From: Teichococcus wenyumeiae
Lineage (GTDB): Bacteria; Pseudomonadota; Alphaproteobacteria; Acetobacterales; Acetobacteraceae
Reading direction: 5' to 3'
Length of the DNA: 64,000 nucleotides
NCBI RefSeq assembly: GCF_003696345.1
Contig: NZ_RFLX01000012.1
Coordinates: 1-64,000, forward strand
Position 1 is the first letter of the stretch, and each line of letters opens with the position of its first letter. Position numbers and translations under genes: made by a program. Under the pieces are notes generated by a model. It had not been told where the DNA came from. It made no database searches and worked only from the letters and a program-made list of their open reading frames with translations. Positions 27,283 through 35,672 of the stretch are shown one piece after another.

Positions 27283-28269
27283 TCAGGGCGCCGGGGCGGG
27301 TGCCGGCTGCGGCGCGGCGGCGGCCGCAGCCGGGCTGGCGGGCACCGTCGACGCGGGCCTGCCGTCCGTCCCGGTCGCGGGCGCGGCGGGTGTCGGCAGC
27401 GGCATGCCGGACTGGCTGGAGCGGAAGTAACGGAAGAACTCCGAATCCGGCGTCAGCACCAGCCGCGATTCACCGTCCGAGAAGGCTTCCCGGTAGGCCT
27501 GCATGGTCCGCCAGAACTGGAAGAACTGCGGGTCCCGCTGGAAGGCATCGGCGAAGATGCCGATCGCCTCCTGCTCGCCCTGGCCGCGCAGCACATCGGC
27601 CTGGGCCTGGCTTTCGGCCAGCAGCACGGTGCGCTCGCGGTCGGCGCCGGCGCGGACGCGGGCGGCCACCTCGGCACCCTCGGCCCGCGCCTCGCGCGCC
27701 ACGCGCTCACGCTCGGACTGCATGCGGTTCAGCACGGCCTGGGTATTCTCTTCCGGCAGGTCGGCGCGGCGGATGCGGACATCCTCCACGGTGATACCGA
27801 ACTGCGTGGCCTCGGCATTCACCTGGCGCTTGATCTCATCCATGATCTTCTGCCGGTCGGAGGAGAGCACCCCCAGCAGCGGCTGGCTGCCCAGCACGCG
27901 GCGCAGCGAGGACGAGACGATCGAGGACAGCCGCCCTCGGATGCCCGCTTCCTGCGCGCCCGAGGTCTGGAAGAAGCGCAGCGGGTCAGAGATGCGGAAG
28001 CGGGTGAAGCTGTCCACGATCAGCCGGCGCTGGTCGCCCAGAATGACTTCCTCGCCCGGCGCGTCGTAGTCCAGCAGGCGGCGGTCAAAGGACACCACGG
28101 TCTGGATGAACGGGATCTTGGCGTGCAGACCCGGCTTCGAGATGACGCGGATGGGCTCGCCGAACTGGGTGATCATCACCTGCTCGGTCTGCTGCACCGT
28201 GAAGAGGGTGGAGGCGATGGCGACCACGGCCACCACGGCCACGCCCGCCAGAAGCGTCAAGCGGTTCAT
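27283..28269 (-). CDS. hflC: HflC, SPFH/band-7 membrane protein of the HflKC complex
   Basis: HflC with HflK forms a large cage around the membrane protease FtsH and modulates its activity. The 328-residue product has one N-terminal membrane anchor (about 5-25), the SPFH domain (about 25-200, with TQFGEPIRVISKPGLHAKIP and DVRIRRADLPEENTQAVLNR), and a long helical region ending in SRLVLTPDSEFFRYF. The last 35 residues are an Ala/Pro tail. Its ATG overlaps the hflK stop (ATGA). Confidence 0.94.
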   Translation of the reverse strand: MNRLTLLAGVAVVAVVAIASTLFTVQQTEQVMITQFGEPIRVISKPGLHAKIPFIQTVVSFDRRLLDYDAPGEEVILGDQRRLIVDSFTRFRISDPLRFFQTSGAQEAGIRGRLSSIVSSSLRRVLGSQPLLGVLSSDRQKIMDEIKRQVNAEATQFGITVEDVRIRRADLPEENTQAVLNRMQSERERVAREARAEGAEVAARVRAGADRERTVLLAESQAQADVLRGQGEQEAIGIFADAFQRDPQFFQFWRTMQAYREAFSDGESRLVLTPDSEFFRYFRSSQSGMPLPTPAAPATGTDGRPASTVPASPAAAAAAPQPAPAPAP

Positions 28270-29495
28270 CGGGCAGCTCCCCCCTGGCGGTTGAGCATGG
28301 CCGGCGGCGCCGGCGGCGTGGACTGGGCCGCGCCCTGGGCCGGCGGCTGCGGCGCGCGCTGCTGCGCGGCGCCCTGCCCGTCCAGCGGCAGATAGGGCAC
28401 GATGCCCTGCAGCCGGTCGTCCACCACGATCTTCGGGTTCTTGCGCAGGATCTCTTCCATCGTCTCCAGGTAGAGGCGGCGCATCGTCACGTCCTGGGAG
28501 GTCTGATAGGCCGTCAGCACGGACAGGAAGCGCGCGGCCTCGCCTCGGGCACGGGCGACCTGCGATTCCTTGAAGCCCTCGGCCTCCTGGATCATGCGCT
28601 GGCCCTCGCCGCGGGCGCGGGGAATGATGTCGTTGCGATAGGCCTCGGCCTCGTTGCGGGCGCGCTCGCGGTCCGCATTGGCGCGCTGCACGTCGCGGAA
28701 GGCGTCGATCACGGCCGGCGGCGGGTCCACCTTCAGCAGCTGGATCTGCATGATCTCGATGCCCGAGCCATACTGGTCCAGGATGTACTGCGTGCCCTGG
28801 CGCACCGCCTGCTCGATCTGCGCGCGGGCCTCGGTCAGCGCCGGCTGGATGGGGGTGCGCCCCACCACCTCGCGCATCACGCTCTCGGCCGCCGACTTCA
28901 CGGTCTGGTCCGGGTTGCGGGTGTTGAACAGGTATTCGCCCGCGTCGCGGATGCGCCAGAACACCGCGAAGTCGATGTCGATGATGTTCTCGTCGCCCGT
29001 CAGCATCATGCTCTCCTCCAGCACGTCCCGGGCGGAGACGGGGCGGGAGAGCGGCGTGTCGTTGGGCGCGCGGAAGCCGATGTCGATGCGGTTGATGCGC
29101 GTCACGCGCGGCGTGGTCACGCTCTCCACCGGCCAGGGGATGCGGTAGTTCAGGCCGGGCTGGGTGGTGCGGTTGAAGGCGCCGAAGCGCATCACCACAC
29201 CCTGCTCGTCCGGCTGCACGCGATAGATGCCGCTGGCGGCCCAGACCGCGATCAGCGCCAGCACGCCCAGGCCGATCCACTTGCCAGTGCCGCCACGGCC
29301 ACCGCCGCCGGGAAGGATGCGGCGCAGCGCCGCCTGCGCCTGGCGGATCGCATCATCCAGGTCAGGGCCGTTGCTGCCGGGGCCACGCCCACCGCCGCCA
29401 CCACCCTGGGGCGGTTGCCCCCAAGGCCCGCCCGGACGCGGATTGCCCCAGGGGCTCCCCCCAGAGTTCGAGCCACCAGTATTGTTCCAGGGCAT
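28266..29495 (-). CDS. hflK: HflK, SPFH/band-7 membrane protein of the HflKC complex
   Basis: HflK is the partner of HflC around FtsH. The 409-residue protein starts with a Gly/Pro/Asn-rich cytoplasmic tail (PWGNPRPGGPWGQPPQGG and a polyglycine run), common in HflK, then a single membrane helix (about 75-95), the SPFH domain (QPDEQGVVMRFGAFNRTTQP) and the helical ERARNEAEAYRNDIIPRARG region. The C-terminus is Gln/Pro/Ala-rich. The ATG at 29495 gives the family start MPWNN; a much longer in-frame ORF upstream is an artefact antisense to mrp. The 207 bases between this start and mrp show no gene. Confidence 0.93.
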   Translation of the reverse strand: MPWNNTGGSNSGGSPWGNPRPGGPWGQPPQGGGGGGRGPGSNGPDLDDAIRQAQAALRRILPGGGGRGGTGKWIGLGVLALIAVWAASGIYRVQPDEQGVVMRFGAFNRTTQPGLNYRIPWPVESVTTPRVTRINRIDIGFRAPNDTPLSRPVSARDVLEESMMLTGDENIIDIDFAVFWRIRDAGEYLFNTRNPDQTVKSAAESVMREVVGRTPIQPALTEARAQIEQAVRQGTQYILDQYGSGIEIMQIQLLKVDPPPAVIDAFRDVQRANADRERARNEAEAYRNDIIPRARGEGQRMIQEAEGFKESQVARARGEAARFLSVLTAYQTSQDVTMRRLYLETMEEILRKNPKIVVDDRLQGIVPYLPLDGQGAAQQRAPQPPAQGAAQSTPPAPPAMLNRQGGAAR

Positions 29496-29702
29496 CGGCC
29501 GGCACATCTCCCGTAACGTGTCGTCGCGCACCGCGCGGGTTCCGCGCGGCACAGGTTGTCGTCGGCCGCTTGCGCGAAGCGGATGCATGCGCGACAGGGC
29601 CGGATCATATGTCGCCCTGTCCGGGCTGCGGCGCAATGCGGTTGCATCACGCCACTGCGAGGGCAGGGCGGATATTGTCCGGGAAGAAGAGGTTTTCAAG
29701 CG

Positions 29703-30872
29703 ATGTCGGAGACACTTGCAGAGGCCGTCCGGGCCGCCCTGAGCGCGGTGCGTGACCCGGACACGGGCCGGGACGTCGTCTCCTCCGGCATGTTGCAGGG
29801 GCTTTCGGCGCGGGACGGGCTGGTGCAATTCGCCCTGGCCGTGCCGCGGGAGCGTGCCCGGGCGCTGGAGCCGCTGCGCGCGGCGGCGGAGCGGGCGGCG
29901 GCGGCGGTGCCGGGCGTGCTCTCCGCCACCTGCGTGCTGACGGCGCACCGAGATATCCAGGCCGGGCCGGCGCCGACGGCACCTCATGACCATGACCATG
30001 CGGGGCACAGCCATGCCGCGCCGCCACCGGGCGCCGCCCGCGCCAGCCGCCCGCCGCCGGGCCAGGGGCCGATGCTGCTGCCGGGAGTGAAGTCCATCAT
30101 CGCGGTGGCTTCCGGCAAGGGCGGCGTCGGCAAATCCACCACGGCGGTCAACCTCGCCGTGTCGCTGGCGGCGGAAGGGCTGAAGGTCGGGTTGCTGGAC
30201 GCCGATATCTACGGCCCCTCCCTGCCCCAGATGCTGGGCACGCGGGAACGGCCGCGCGCCACCCAGGGCCGCATCATCCCGATCTCCCGCTGGGGCCTGA
30301 AGGCCATGTCCATCGGCTTCCTGGTGGAGGAGGAAACGCCGATGGTCTGGCGCGGCCCCATGGTGATGGGCGCGCTGGAGCAGATGCTCGGCCAGGTGGA
30401 ATGGGGCGAGCTGGACGTGATGGTGGTGGACATGCCGCCCGGCACCGGCGACGCGCAACTGACCATGAGCCAGCGGGTGCCGCTGGCCGGCGCCGTCATC
30501 GTCTCCACCCCGCAGGACGTGGCGCTGATCGATGCCCGGCGCGGCATCCGCATGTTCCAGAAGGTGAACGTGCCGGTGCTGGGGCTGATCGAGAACATGT
30601 CCTACTTCTGCTGCCCCAACTGCAACCACCGGGCCGAGATCTTCGGCCATGGCGGCGCGCGGGCGGAAGCCGAGCGGATGGAGGTGGAATTCCTCGGCGA
30701 ATTGCCGCTGAAGCTGGCCATCCGGGAACTGGCCGATGCCGGCACCCCCATCGCCATGGCGAAGCCGGAAAGCGAGGAGGCAAAAACCTACCGCGCCATC
30801 GCCCGCCGTTTGCGCGATAAGCTGGAACAAGGCGCGGCGGCCCCCGCCATGCCGCGATTCGTGGTGGAGTGA
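29703..30872 (+). CDS. mrp: Mrp/ApbC family P-loop iron-sulfur carrier ATPase
   Basis: Mrp/ApbC proteins bind ATP and carry Fe-S clusters to target enzymes. The 389-residue product has an N-terminal MIP18/DUF59 domain (VRDPDTGRDVVSSGMLQGL), a His-rich linker (HDHDHAGHSH) and the NTPase domain with the deviant Walker A ASGKGGVGKSTTAVNLAVSL, DADIYGPSLPQMLG, VVDMPPGTGDAQL, and the cluster-binding pair in YFCCPNCNHR. The histidine stretch at about residues 98-107 is notable. The ATG at 29703 gives the DUF59 start. It is coupled to the DJ-1 family gene by a 4-base overlap. Confidence 0.94.
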   Translation: MSETLAEAVRAALSAVRDPDTGRDVVSSGMLQGLSARDGLVQFALAVPRERARALEPLRAAAERAAAAVPGVLSATCVLTAHRDIQAGPAPTAPHDHDHAGHSHAAPPPGAARASRPPPGQGPMLLPGVKSIIAVASGKGGVGKSTTAVNLAVSLAAEGLKVGLLDADIYGPSLPQMLGTRERPRATQGRIIPISRWGLKAMSIGFLVEEETPMVWRGPMVMGALEQMLGQVEWGELDVMVVDMPPGTGDAQLTMSQRVPLAGAVIVSTPQDVALIDARRGIRMFQKVNVPVLGLIENMSYFCCPNCNHRAEIFGHGGARAEAERMEVEFLGELPLKLAIRELADAGTPIAMAKPESEEAKTYRAIARRLRDKLEQGAAAPAMPRFVVE

Positions 30873-31579
30873 AGCGCGTGTCGGACACCGGCCTGCAGAT
30901 TGGCTTCCTGATCTTTCCCCGCATGACGCATCTGGACTTCGCCGGACCCTGGGAGGTGCTTTCCCGCCTGCCCGGCGCCACCCTGCATGTGGTGGCCAAG
31001 GACCTGGCGCCGGTGGAGGGCAGCGGCCTGAAGGTGCTGCCGACGGTGACGCTGGAGAACTGCCCGCAGCTCGACCTCATCTGCGTCCCCGGTGGCCCCG
31101 GTCACCTGGAGGCCATGGAGGACGAGGCCGTGCTGCATTTCCTGCGGGAGCAGGAGATCGGCTGCCGCTTCCTCACCTCCGTCTGCACCGGGGCGCTGGT
31201 GCTGGCGGCGGCGGGGCTGCTGCATGGCTTCAAGGCCACCACCCACTGGGCCTCGCACGACCGGCTGGCGGCATTCGGGGCCGAGCCGGAAAAGGCGCGG
31301 GTGGTGGTGGACCGCAACCGCATCACTGGCGGCGGCGTCACCGCCGGCATCGATTTCGCGCTGACCCTGGTGGCGGCCCTGGAGGGCGAGACTTTCGCCC
31401 GCCAGGTGCAGCTTGGCCTGGAATACGCACCCGAGCCCCCCTTCCCCGGCGCCGGCAGCCCGGATGAGGCCGGCGATGCGGTGCTGGAAGCCGCGCGCGC
31501 GGCTACTGCCCCTTACCGCGCCCGCATGGCGGAGGTGGATGCGCGGGCCCTGGCGCGGCTGTCCCGCGTCACGCTGTGA
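30869..31579 (+). CDS. DJ-1/PfpI family protein (isonitrile hydratase-like)
   Basis: The 236-residue protein has a class I glutamine amidotransferase-like fold. The nucleophile-elbow Cys is in FLTSVCTGALVLAAAGLL, and other family blocks are GFLIFPRMTHLDFAGPWEVL, ICVPGGPGHLEAM and THWASHDRLAAFG. This subgroup includes isonitrile hydratase (InhA) and GlxA-type regulators without the AraC domain. GTG at 30869 overlaps the mrp stop; a GTG nine bases later also works. The enzymatic role is not proven by sequence. Confidence 0.85.
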   Translation: MKRVSDTGLQIGFLIFPRMTHLDFAGPWEVLSRLPGATLHVVAKDLAPVEGSGLKVLPTVTLENCPQLDLICVPGGPGHLEAMEDEAVLHFLREQEIGCRFLTSVCTGALVLAAAGLLHGFKATTHWASHDRLAAFGAEPEKARVVVDRNRITGGGVTAGIDFALTLVAALEGETFARQVQLGLEYAPEPPFPGAGSPDEAGDAVLEAARAATAPYRARMAEVDARALARLSRVTL

Positions 31580-31594
31580 TCTCCTGGCAGCGCC

Positions 31595-31894
31595 TCAGGC
31601 GCTGCCGATGAAGATGCCCGCCAGCAGCACCAGCACGCCGCCCAGCACCACCTGGACGGTGGCGGACTGGAAGGGCGTTTCCACGTATTTCCAGCGCACC
31701 CAGGAAATCAGCAGCAGCTCCACCACCACCACGGCGCCCGCCACCGTCGCCGCTATGGCGTTGAAGACCGCGGCCGAAGCCGGATAGCTGCCCCGCAGGC
31801 GCAGGGCGAAGTGCCTTTAGATGCGCGAATCCTCCTCGCTGGAAATGGCCAGGGCGAGGGGGTCGGCTTCGGTCAGGTCCTCAAGGCGTCTCAT
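31595..31894 (-). pseudogene. mbfA: Remnant of membrane-bound ferritin mbfA (ferritin-VIT1 fusion), internally deleted with in-frame stop
   Basis: MbfA proteins export iron; they have a ferritin-like domain followed by a VIT1-type membrane domain and usually exceed 300 residues. Here a 100-codon frame begins with the family N-terminus (MRRLEDLTEADPLALAISSE then EDSRI), has TAA at 31817-31819 where a Tyr codon is expected, continues with RHFALRLRGSYPASAAVF, and then jumps straight to the family C-terminus (VVVVELLLISWVRWKYVETP and GGVLVLLAGIFIGSA). The second ferritin half and most membrane helices are missing. The upstream gap is AT-rich with a possible -10 TATTAT. Matching to the family is from memory of its conserved ends. 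Confidence 0.8.
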
Positions 31895-32001
31895 GCGGCG
31901 ACTCCCGAGCCAATTATGGCCGGGGCCGCGCCGTCTCGTGATAATATCCTTTTAAATCAAAAACTTGACGAGAATACGCCGTGTTCGCAACGGCGCTGGC
32001 G

Positions 32002-32892
32002 TCAGGCGGAAGCCAGCAGCGCCTCGGTCTCGGTGGCCGTGGGCATCGCAACGGCCGCCCCTTCCCGCCCCACGGCGATGGCGGCGGCGGCGCTGGCGCG
32101 GCGCATGGCGGTGGGCAGGTCCTCCCCGGCATCCAGCGCGGCGGCCAGCGTGCCGCACCAGCAATCGCCGGCGCCGGTGGTATCCACCGCCAGGGCCTGG
32201 AAGGCGGGCTGGTGATGCGTGCCGGTGGCCGTCGCGGCTTCGGACCCCTGCTCGCCCCGCGTCACCACCACGTCGATGCCGAGCGCGCCGCGCAACGCCG
32301 CCGCCTCGGGCGCCACGCCCAGGCTGGCGGCCAGCCAGGCGGCCTCATGTTCATTGGCCACCAGCAGGTCGATCTGCCGCAGCATGGCCTCCGGCACCGG
32401 CGCGGGCGGCGCCAGGTTCAGGATGATGCGGGCCCCCGCGGCGCGGGCACGGGCCACCAGCGCCACCATCTCCTCCACCGGCACTTCCATCTGCAGCAGC
32501 AGCACGGTGTCGGGGCCCAGCTCGGCATCCGCCACCTGCGTCGCCCGCACCGCCATATTGGCGCCGGAGGCCACGGAAATCTGGTTGGCGCCCCTGGCAT
32601 CGACGCAGATGGCGGCGGCGCCGGTGGCCACCCCCACCCGCGCCAGGCCAGACAGGTCCACCCCCGCCGCCGCCATGCCGGAGAGCGCGACCTCCGCCAG
32701 CGAATCCGTGCCCACGGCGCCGATGAAATGGGTCCGCGCCCCGGCACGGGCCGCCGCCGTGGCCTGGTTGGCGCCCTTGCCCCCAGGCGATGCGCGCCAG
32801 CTTTCTCCCAGCACCGTCTCGCCCGGCGCCGGCAGCGTGGGGGTTGGGAAGATCAGGTCGGCATTGGCGGAGCCGAAGACCAGGACGCTCAC
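32002..32892 (-). CDS. rbsK: Ribokinase (PfkB family)
   Basis: RbsK phosphorylates ribose to ribose 5-phosphate. The 296-residue protein starts with VLVFGSANADLIFPTPTLP, then the PfkB signature 1 region with PGGKGANQATAAARAGA, and the catalytic base in signature 2, VDTTGAGDCWCGTLAAAL. The motifs fit ribokinase better than adenosine or fructokinase, but other sugar specificities are possible. The start overlaps the stop of a small membrane protein gene by four bases. No ribose transport genes are adjacent. Confidence 0.88.
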   Translation of the reverse strand: MSVLVFGSANADLIFPTPTLPAPGETVLGESWRASPGGKGANQATAAARAGARTHFIGAVGTDSLAEVALSGMAAAGVDLSGLARVGVATGAAAICVDARGANQISVASGANMAVRATQVADAELGPDTVLLLQMEVPVEEMVALVARARAAGARIILNLAPPAPVPEAMLRQIDLLVANEHEAAWLAASLGVAPEAAALRGALGIDVVVTRGEQGSEAATATGTHHQPAFQALAVDTTGAGDCWCGTLAAALDAGEDLPTAMRRASAAAAIAVGREGAAVAMPTATETEALLASA

Positions 32893-33110
32893 AGGCCTCG
32901 CTGCCTTTTGCGGCCCCAGGCATAGCCGAACCAGAGCGCGGCCACGACCAGCAGCGCCGTGGCCGCGTCGTTGAAGACGAAGGTCAGCACCGCCCAGACC
33001 AGCCCCAGCACCGCCCCCACCAGCCAGACGCCGACCGAGAGCGCGGCGAAGAGCATCATCATCGGCAGGCCGAAGACCAGCAGCACCAGCAGCATCAGAA
33101 CCCAGAACAT
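32889..33110 (-). CDS. Small hydrophobic membrane protein
   Basis: This 73-residue protein consists almost wholly of two hydrophobic helices (MLLVLLVFGLPMMMLFAALS and LVWAVLTFVF...ALLVVAALWFGYAWG) with a basic C-terminal tail, so an inner-membrane location with the tail in the cytoplasm is likely. No family is recognised. The ATG at 33110 stands one base after the TAG of the previous small gene, behind GGGGG, and its stop overlaps rbsK; a longer start is rejected. Confidence 0.7.
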   Translation of the reverse strand: MFWVLMLLVLLVFGLPMMMLFAALSVGVWLVGAVLGLVWAVLTFVFNDAATALLVVAALWFGYAWGRKRQRGL

Positions 33111-33111
33111 C

Positions 33112-33453
33112 CTATCCCCCTTCCGCCCGGCGGCGTGGCGCCTTGCCGCGCGCTGCCGTGCCCGGGATGTCGTGTCGCGCGGTGGCGCGTCCAAGGGCGA
33201 AGCCGCCGACGCCCACCAGCAGCAGCAGCGCGCCGAGATCCCCCACCAGCGCCACCGCCAGCGGGATGCCGATCAGCAGCACCACCACGATCACCGCCAC
33301 CGCCAGCCAATGGCGCGGCAGCAGGGCCAGCCAAAGGCGGAAGCGTTCCGAGCGCTTGGGCGCCCGGCCCTTGCCGCTGCCGCGCGCCGCCGCCCGGGGG
33401 GCACGCGCGGGCTTGGTTGCGGCGGCGGGGTTGCTGCGGGGCGCGGCGGCCAG
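33112..33453 (-). CDS. Small basic membrane protein directly after thyX, probable CTG start
   Basis: Between thyX and the next small gene a frame is open from the thyX stop codon onward. It encodes a basic Ala/Arg/Lys/Pro-rich N-terminus, then FRLWLALLPRHWLAVAV and two membrane helices (IVVVLLIGIPLAVAL, ALLLLVGVGGFALG), then a basic tail. No ATG is present; GTGs occur only inside the first helix (33306, 33300). A CTG at 33453 has GGGAGG eight bases upstream, overlapping the end of thyX, so I give that as the start (113 residues). The coding call is supported by codon bias and membrane pattern; the start is uncertain. Confidence 0.5.
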   Translation of the reverse strand: MAAAPRSNPAAATKPARAPRAAARGSGKGRAPKRSERFRLWLALLPRHWLAVAVIVVVLLIGIPLAVALVGDLGALLLLVGVGGFALGRATARHDIPGTAARGKAPRRRAEGG

Positions 33454-33456
33454 GGC

Positions 33457-34395
33457 TCAGGCCTCCCGGCCCAGCATCACCATCAGCTCGCGCCATTCGC
33501 GCTTGGACAGGCCGGTGCCGGCCTGGTCCACCGCCTCGCCCGCCAGTAGGCGGCGGGTGATGTCCAGCATCTGGGCGGACAGCGTCACGGCGCCCAGGCG
33601 ATAGTCGCGGAAGGCCTCGGAGACCGCCGGCACCCAGGCCTCCAGCACCCGCAGCATCGCCTCGGCATAGACCCGGATCTCGTACTGGGCATGCGCGTCG
33701 GCGCGCAGGCGCAGGAAGTTCATCAGGTTATGGAGGTCGGTCTTCCAGTACCACTGGGTATAGGTGTTCAGCGTCAGGTTCATCCGCGCCAGTTCCCGCG
33801 CCAGCCCCTGCCGGCCCGGGTCCATGACGGCGCCGGATTCATCCTCGTTCAGCATCTCGATGTAGTGGTCGTAGGCGGTGGTGGCATCCTGGCGCAGCAG
33901 GTCCATGACGCGGGCCGCGTCCTCGCCGGCCAGCACCTCGCCCCGCCCCTGGCGGTTGGAGGCGGATTGCGCCGCGAGCTGCTCCGGCGCCGGGATGTAG
34001 AATTCCCGGTCCATGACGGAATACCGGGCCGAATACTCGTTCACATTCGCCATGCGGTGGCGGATCCACTGCCGCGCCACGAAGATCGGCAGCTTCACGT
34101 GGAACTTGATCTCGCACATCTCGAAGGGCGTGGAGTGCCAGTGCCGCATCAGGTAGCGGATCAGCCCGCGGTCCTCGCTCACCGCCTTGGTGCCACGGCC
34201 GTAGGAGACGCGCGCCGCCTGCACCACCGCCGAGTCGTCGCCCATGTAGTCGATGACGCGGATGAAGCCGTGGTCCAGCAGCGGGATGGGCTCGAAGAGC
34301 ATGGCTTCCAGCGCCGGCACGGTGGGGCGGCGGGTCTCGAAGCGGGCGGCTTTCGCCTCCGCCAGTTCCTGCTGCTGTGCGTCCGTCAGTGCCAT
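33457..34395 (-). CDS. thyX: Flavin-dependent thymidylate synthase ThyX
   Basis: ThyX makes dTMP from dUMP with FAD, NADPH and methylene-tetrahydrofolate, replacing ThyA. The 312-residue product contains the ThyX signature as [13 protein letters not shown] (Asn where the consensus often has Ser, common in Alphaproteobacteria), with upstream [20 protein letters not shown] and downstream [23 protein letters not shown] at 34395 follows GGGGGCGAGC; an in-frame GTG four codons earlier is also possible. It leads a run with two small membrane proteins and rbsK. Confidence 0.95.
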   Translation of the reverse strand: MALTDAQQQELAEAKAARFETRRPTVPALEAMLFEPIPLLDHGFIRVIDYMGDDSAVVQAARVSYGRGTKAVSEDRGLIRYLMRHWHSTPFEMCEIKFHVKLPIFVARQWIRHRMANVNEYSARYSVMDREFYIPAPEQLAAQSASNRQGRGEVLAGEDAARVMDLLRQDATTAYDHYIEMLNEDESGAVMDPGRQGLARELARMNLTLNTYTQWYWKTDLHNLMNFLRLRADAHAQYEIRVYAEAMLRVLEAWVPAVSEAFRDYRLGAVTLSAQMLDITRRLLAGEAVDQAGTGLSKREWRELMVMLGREA

Positions 34396-34477
34396 GCTCG
34401 CCCCCACTCAAACCGGCGGTGGGATTACCCTTTGGGGGGCGCCGGCACTAGCGCAAAAGGCGCGGGTCCGGGCTGAG

Positions 34478-34501
34478 CCGGGGCCGTTCGAGCGGCCCCG
34501 G
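34478..34501 (-). terminator. Hairpin downstream of the reductase gene
   Basis: CCGGGGCCG/CGGCCCCGG forms a perfect 9-bp stem with a 6-base loop, 10 bases after the stop of the reductase gene. There is no T run, so it may be a weak or Rho-assisted terminator. Confidence 0.5.
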
Positions 34502-34511
34502 CCCATGCAGA

Positions 34512-35573
34512 CTAGGGAATGAGCCGGTCGGCGCGGAGCTGGCCGAAGAGGTCGAAGAAGGCCTCGTCCGTCGGCTGGTAGGCGGTGAAGCCGAGGCGGC
34601 GGCTCTTGCTCATGTCGGTCACCACCTCGATCGGGCGGCCGAGATCCGCATCAGTATGCCAGGGCGAGGCAAGCCGGCCGAGATCGGGTTCCGCCAGCCC
34701 TTCCCGCTCGGCGATGCGGCGCCAGAGCGGGGCATCGCCGGCCATCTGCTCCTCCAGGGGCCGCAGCGTGCCGTCGAAGGGCGCGGGCTCGATGCCGAAC
34801 CAGTTGGCGATCCGGCCCCACATCCAGCTCCAGCGGAACACATCGCCATTAACGATGTTGAAGGCTTCGTTATGCGCCGCCTCCGTGGTGGCAGCCCAGA
34901 GCAGGTGCTGCGCCAGGATCCGCGCATCCGTCATGTCCGTCAGCCCGTTCCACTGCGCGGCCGATCCAGGGAAGCGGAAGGGCCGTCCGGTCTCGCGGCA
35001 GAGGGTGGCATAGACGGCCAGGGTGGTGCCCATGTTCATGGCATTGCCCACCGCCTTGCCGATCACGGTATGCGGGCGGTGGATGCTCCAGGAAAAGCCG
35101 TCGCGCGCGGCGGCGGCGAAGACCTCGTCCTCCTGCGCGTAATAGAAGTTCTCCACCTCCAGCCGGCCCTGTTCCTCGCGGAACGGCGTCTGGGGCAGCT
35201 TGCCCTTGCCGTAGGCCTCGAAGGGGCCGAGGTAGTGCTTGAGGCCGGTGACCAGCGCCACGTGCTGTGTGCTGCCGCCCGGGCGCAGCGCGTCCAGCAG
35301 GTTGCGCACCATGGCGGCATTGACGCGGATATTCTCCGCCTCCGTCTTCTGCCGCAGCCAGGTGGTGATGAACACGGCATCCGGCCGCAGATCCGCCAGC
35401 GCCGCCGCCGTGCCGGCCGCGTCCTGCAGGTCGGCGGCCACGGGATGCACGCCGGGCTGATCGACGGGCCGGCGGGCCAGCCCATGCACCGTCCATCCCC
35501 GCGCCTGCAGCAACGACGCCGTCGCGCTGCCGACGATCCCGCTCGCGCCCACCACCAGTGCTGTTCCAGCCAT
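34512..35573 (-). CDS. PRISE-type short-chain reductase (progesterone 5-beta-reductase/iridoid synthase-like)
   Basis: The 353-residue NAD(P)H-dependent protein has an N-terminal Rossmann fold (ALVVGASGIVGSATASLL) and lacks the usual YxxxK pair, having NFYYAQEDEVF instead. TGLKHYLGPFEAYGKGKLPQ closely matches the KHYxGPFE block of PRISE enzymes, which reduce activated enone or enal double bonds. ATG at 35573 follows GGAG by six bases. It is divergent from an HxlR regulator 100 bases away, an arrangement common for electrophile-responsive reductases. The natural substrate is unknown. Confidence 0.85.
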   Translation of the reverse strand: MAGTALVVGASGIVGSATASLLQARGWTVHGLARRPVDQPGVHPVAADLQDAAGTAAALADLRPDAVFITTWLRQKTEAENIRVNAAMVRNLLDALRPGGSTQHVALVTGLKHYLGPFEAYGKGKLPQTPFREEQGRLEVENFYYAQEDEVFAAAARDGFSWSIHRPHTVIGKAVGNAMNMGTTLAVYATLCRETGRPFRFPGSAAQWNGLTDMTDARILAQHLLWAATTEAAHNEAFNIVNGDVFRWSWMWGRIANWFGIEPAPFDGTLRPLEEQMAGDAPLWRRIAEREGLAEPDLGRLASPWHTDADLGRPIEVVTDMSKSRRLGFTAYQPTDEAFFDLFGQLRADRLIP

Positions 35574-35672
35574 CAGATGCTCCATCCGCTTCAAGGCGCC
35601 TGAGCTAGTCAGCGCCGGCCCCTGGTTCTAGACGGCACCAATCAGGGACATAGGCACCAGGAGGTAACCACC

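Noticed and set aside
29556-29702. Upstream extension of mrp to an earlier in-frame ATG
   Set aside because: The added 49 residues are Cys/Arg-rich and unlike the DUF59 start; the ATG at 29703 matches the family.
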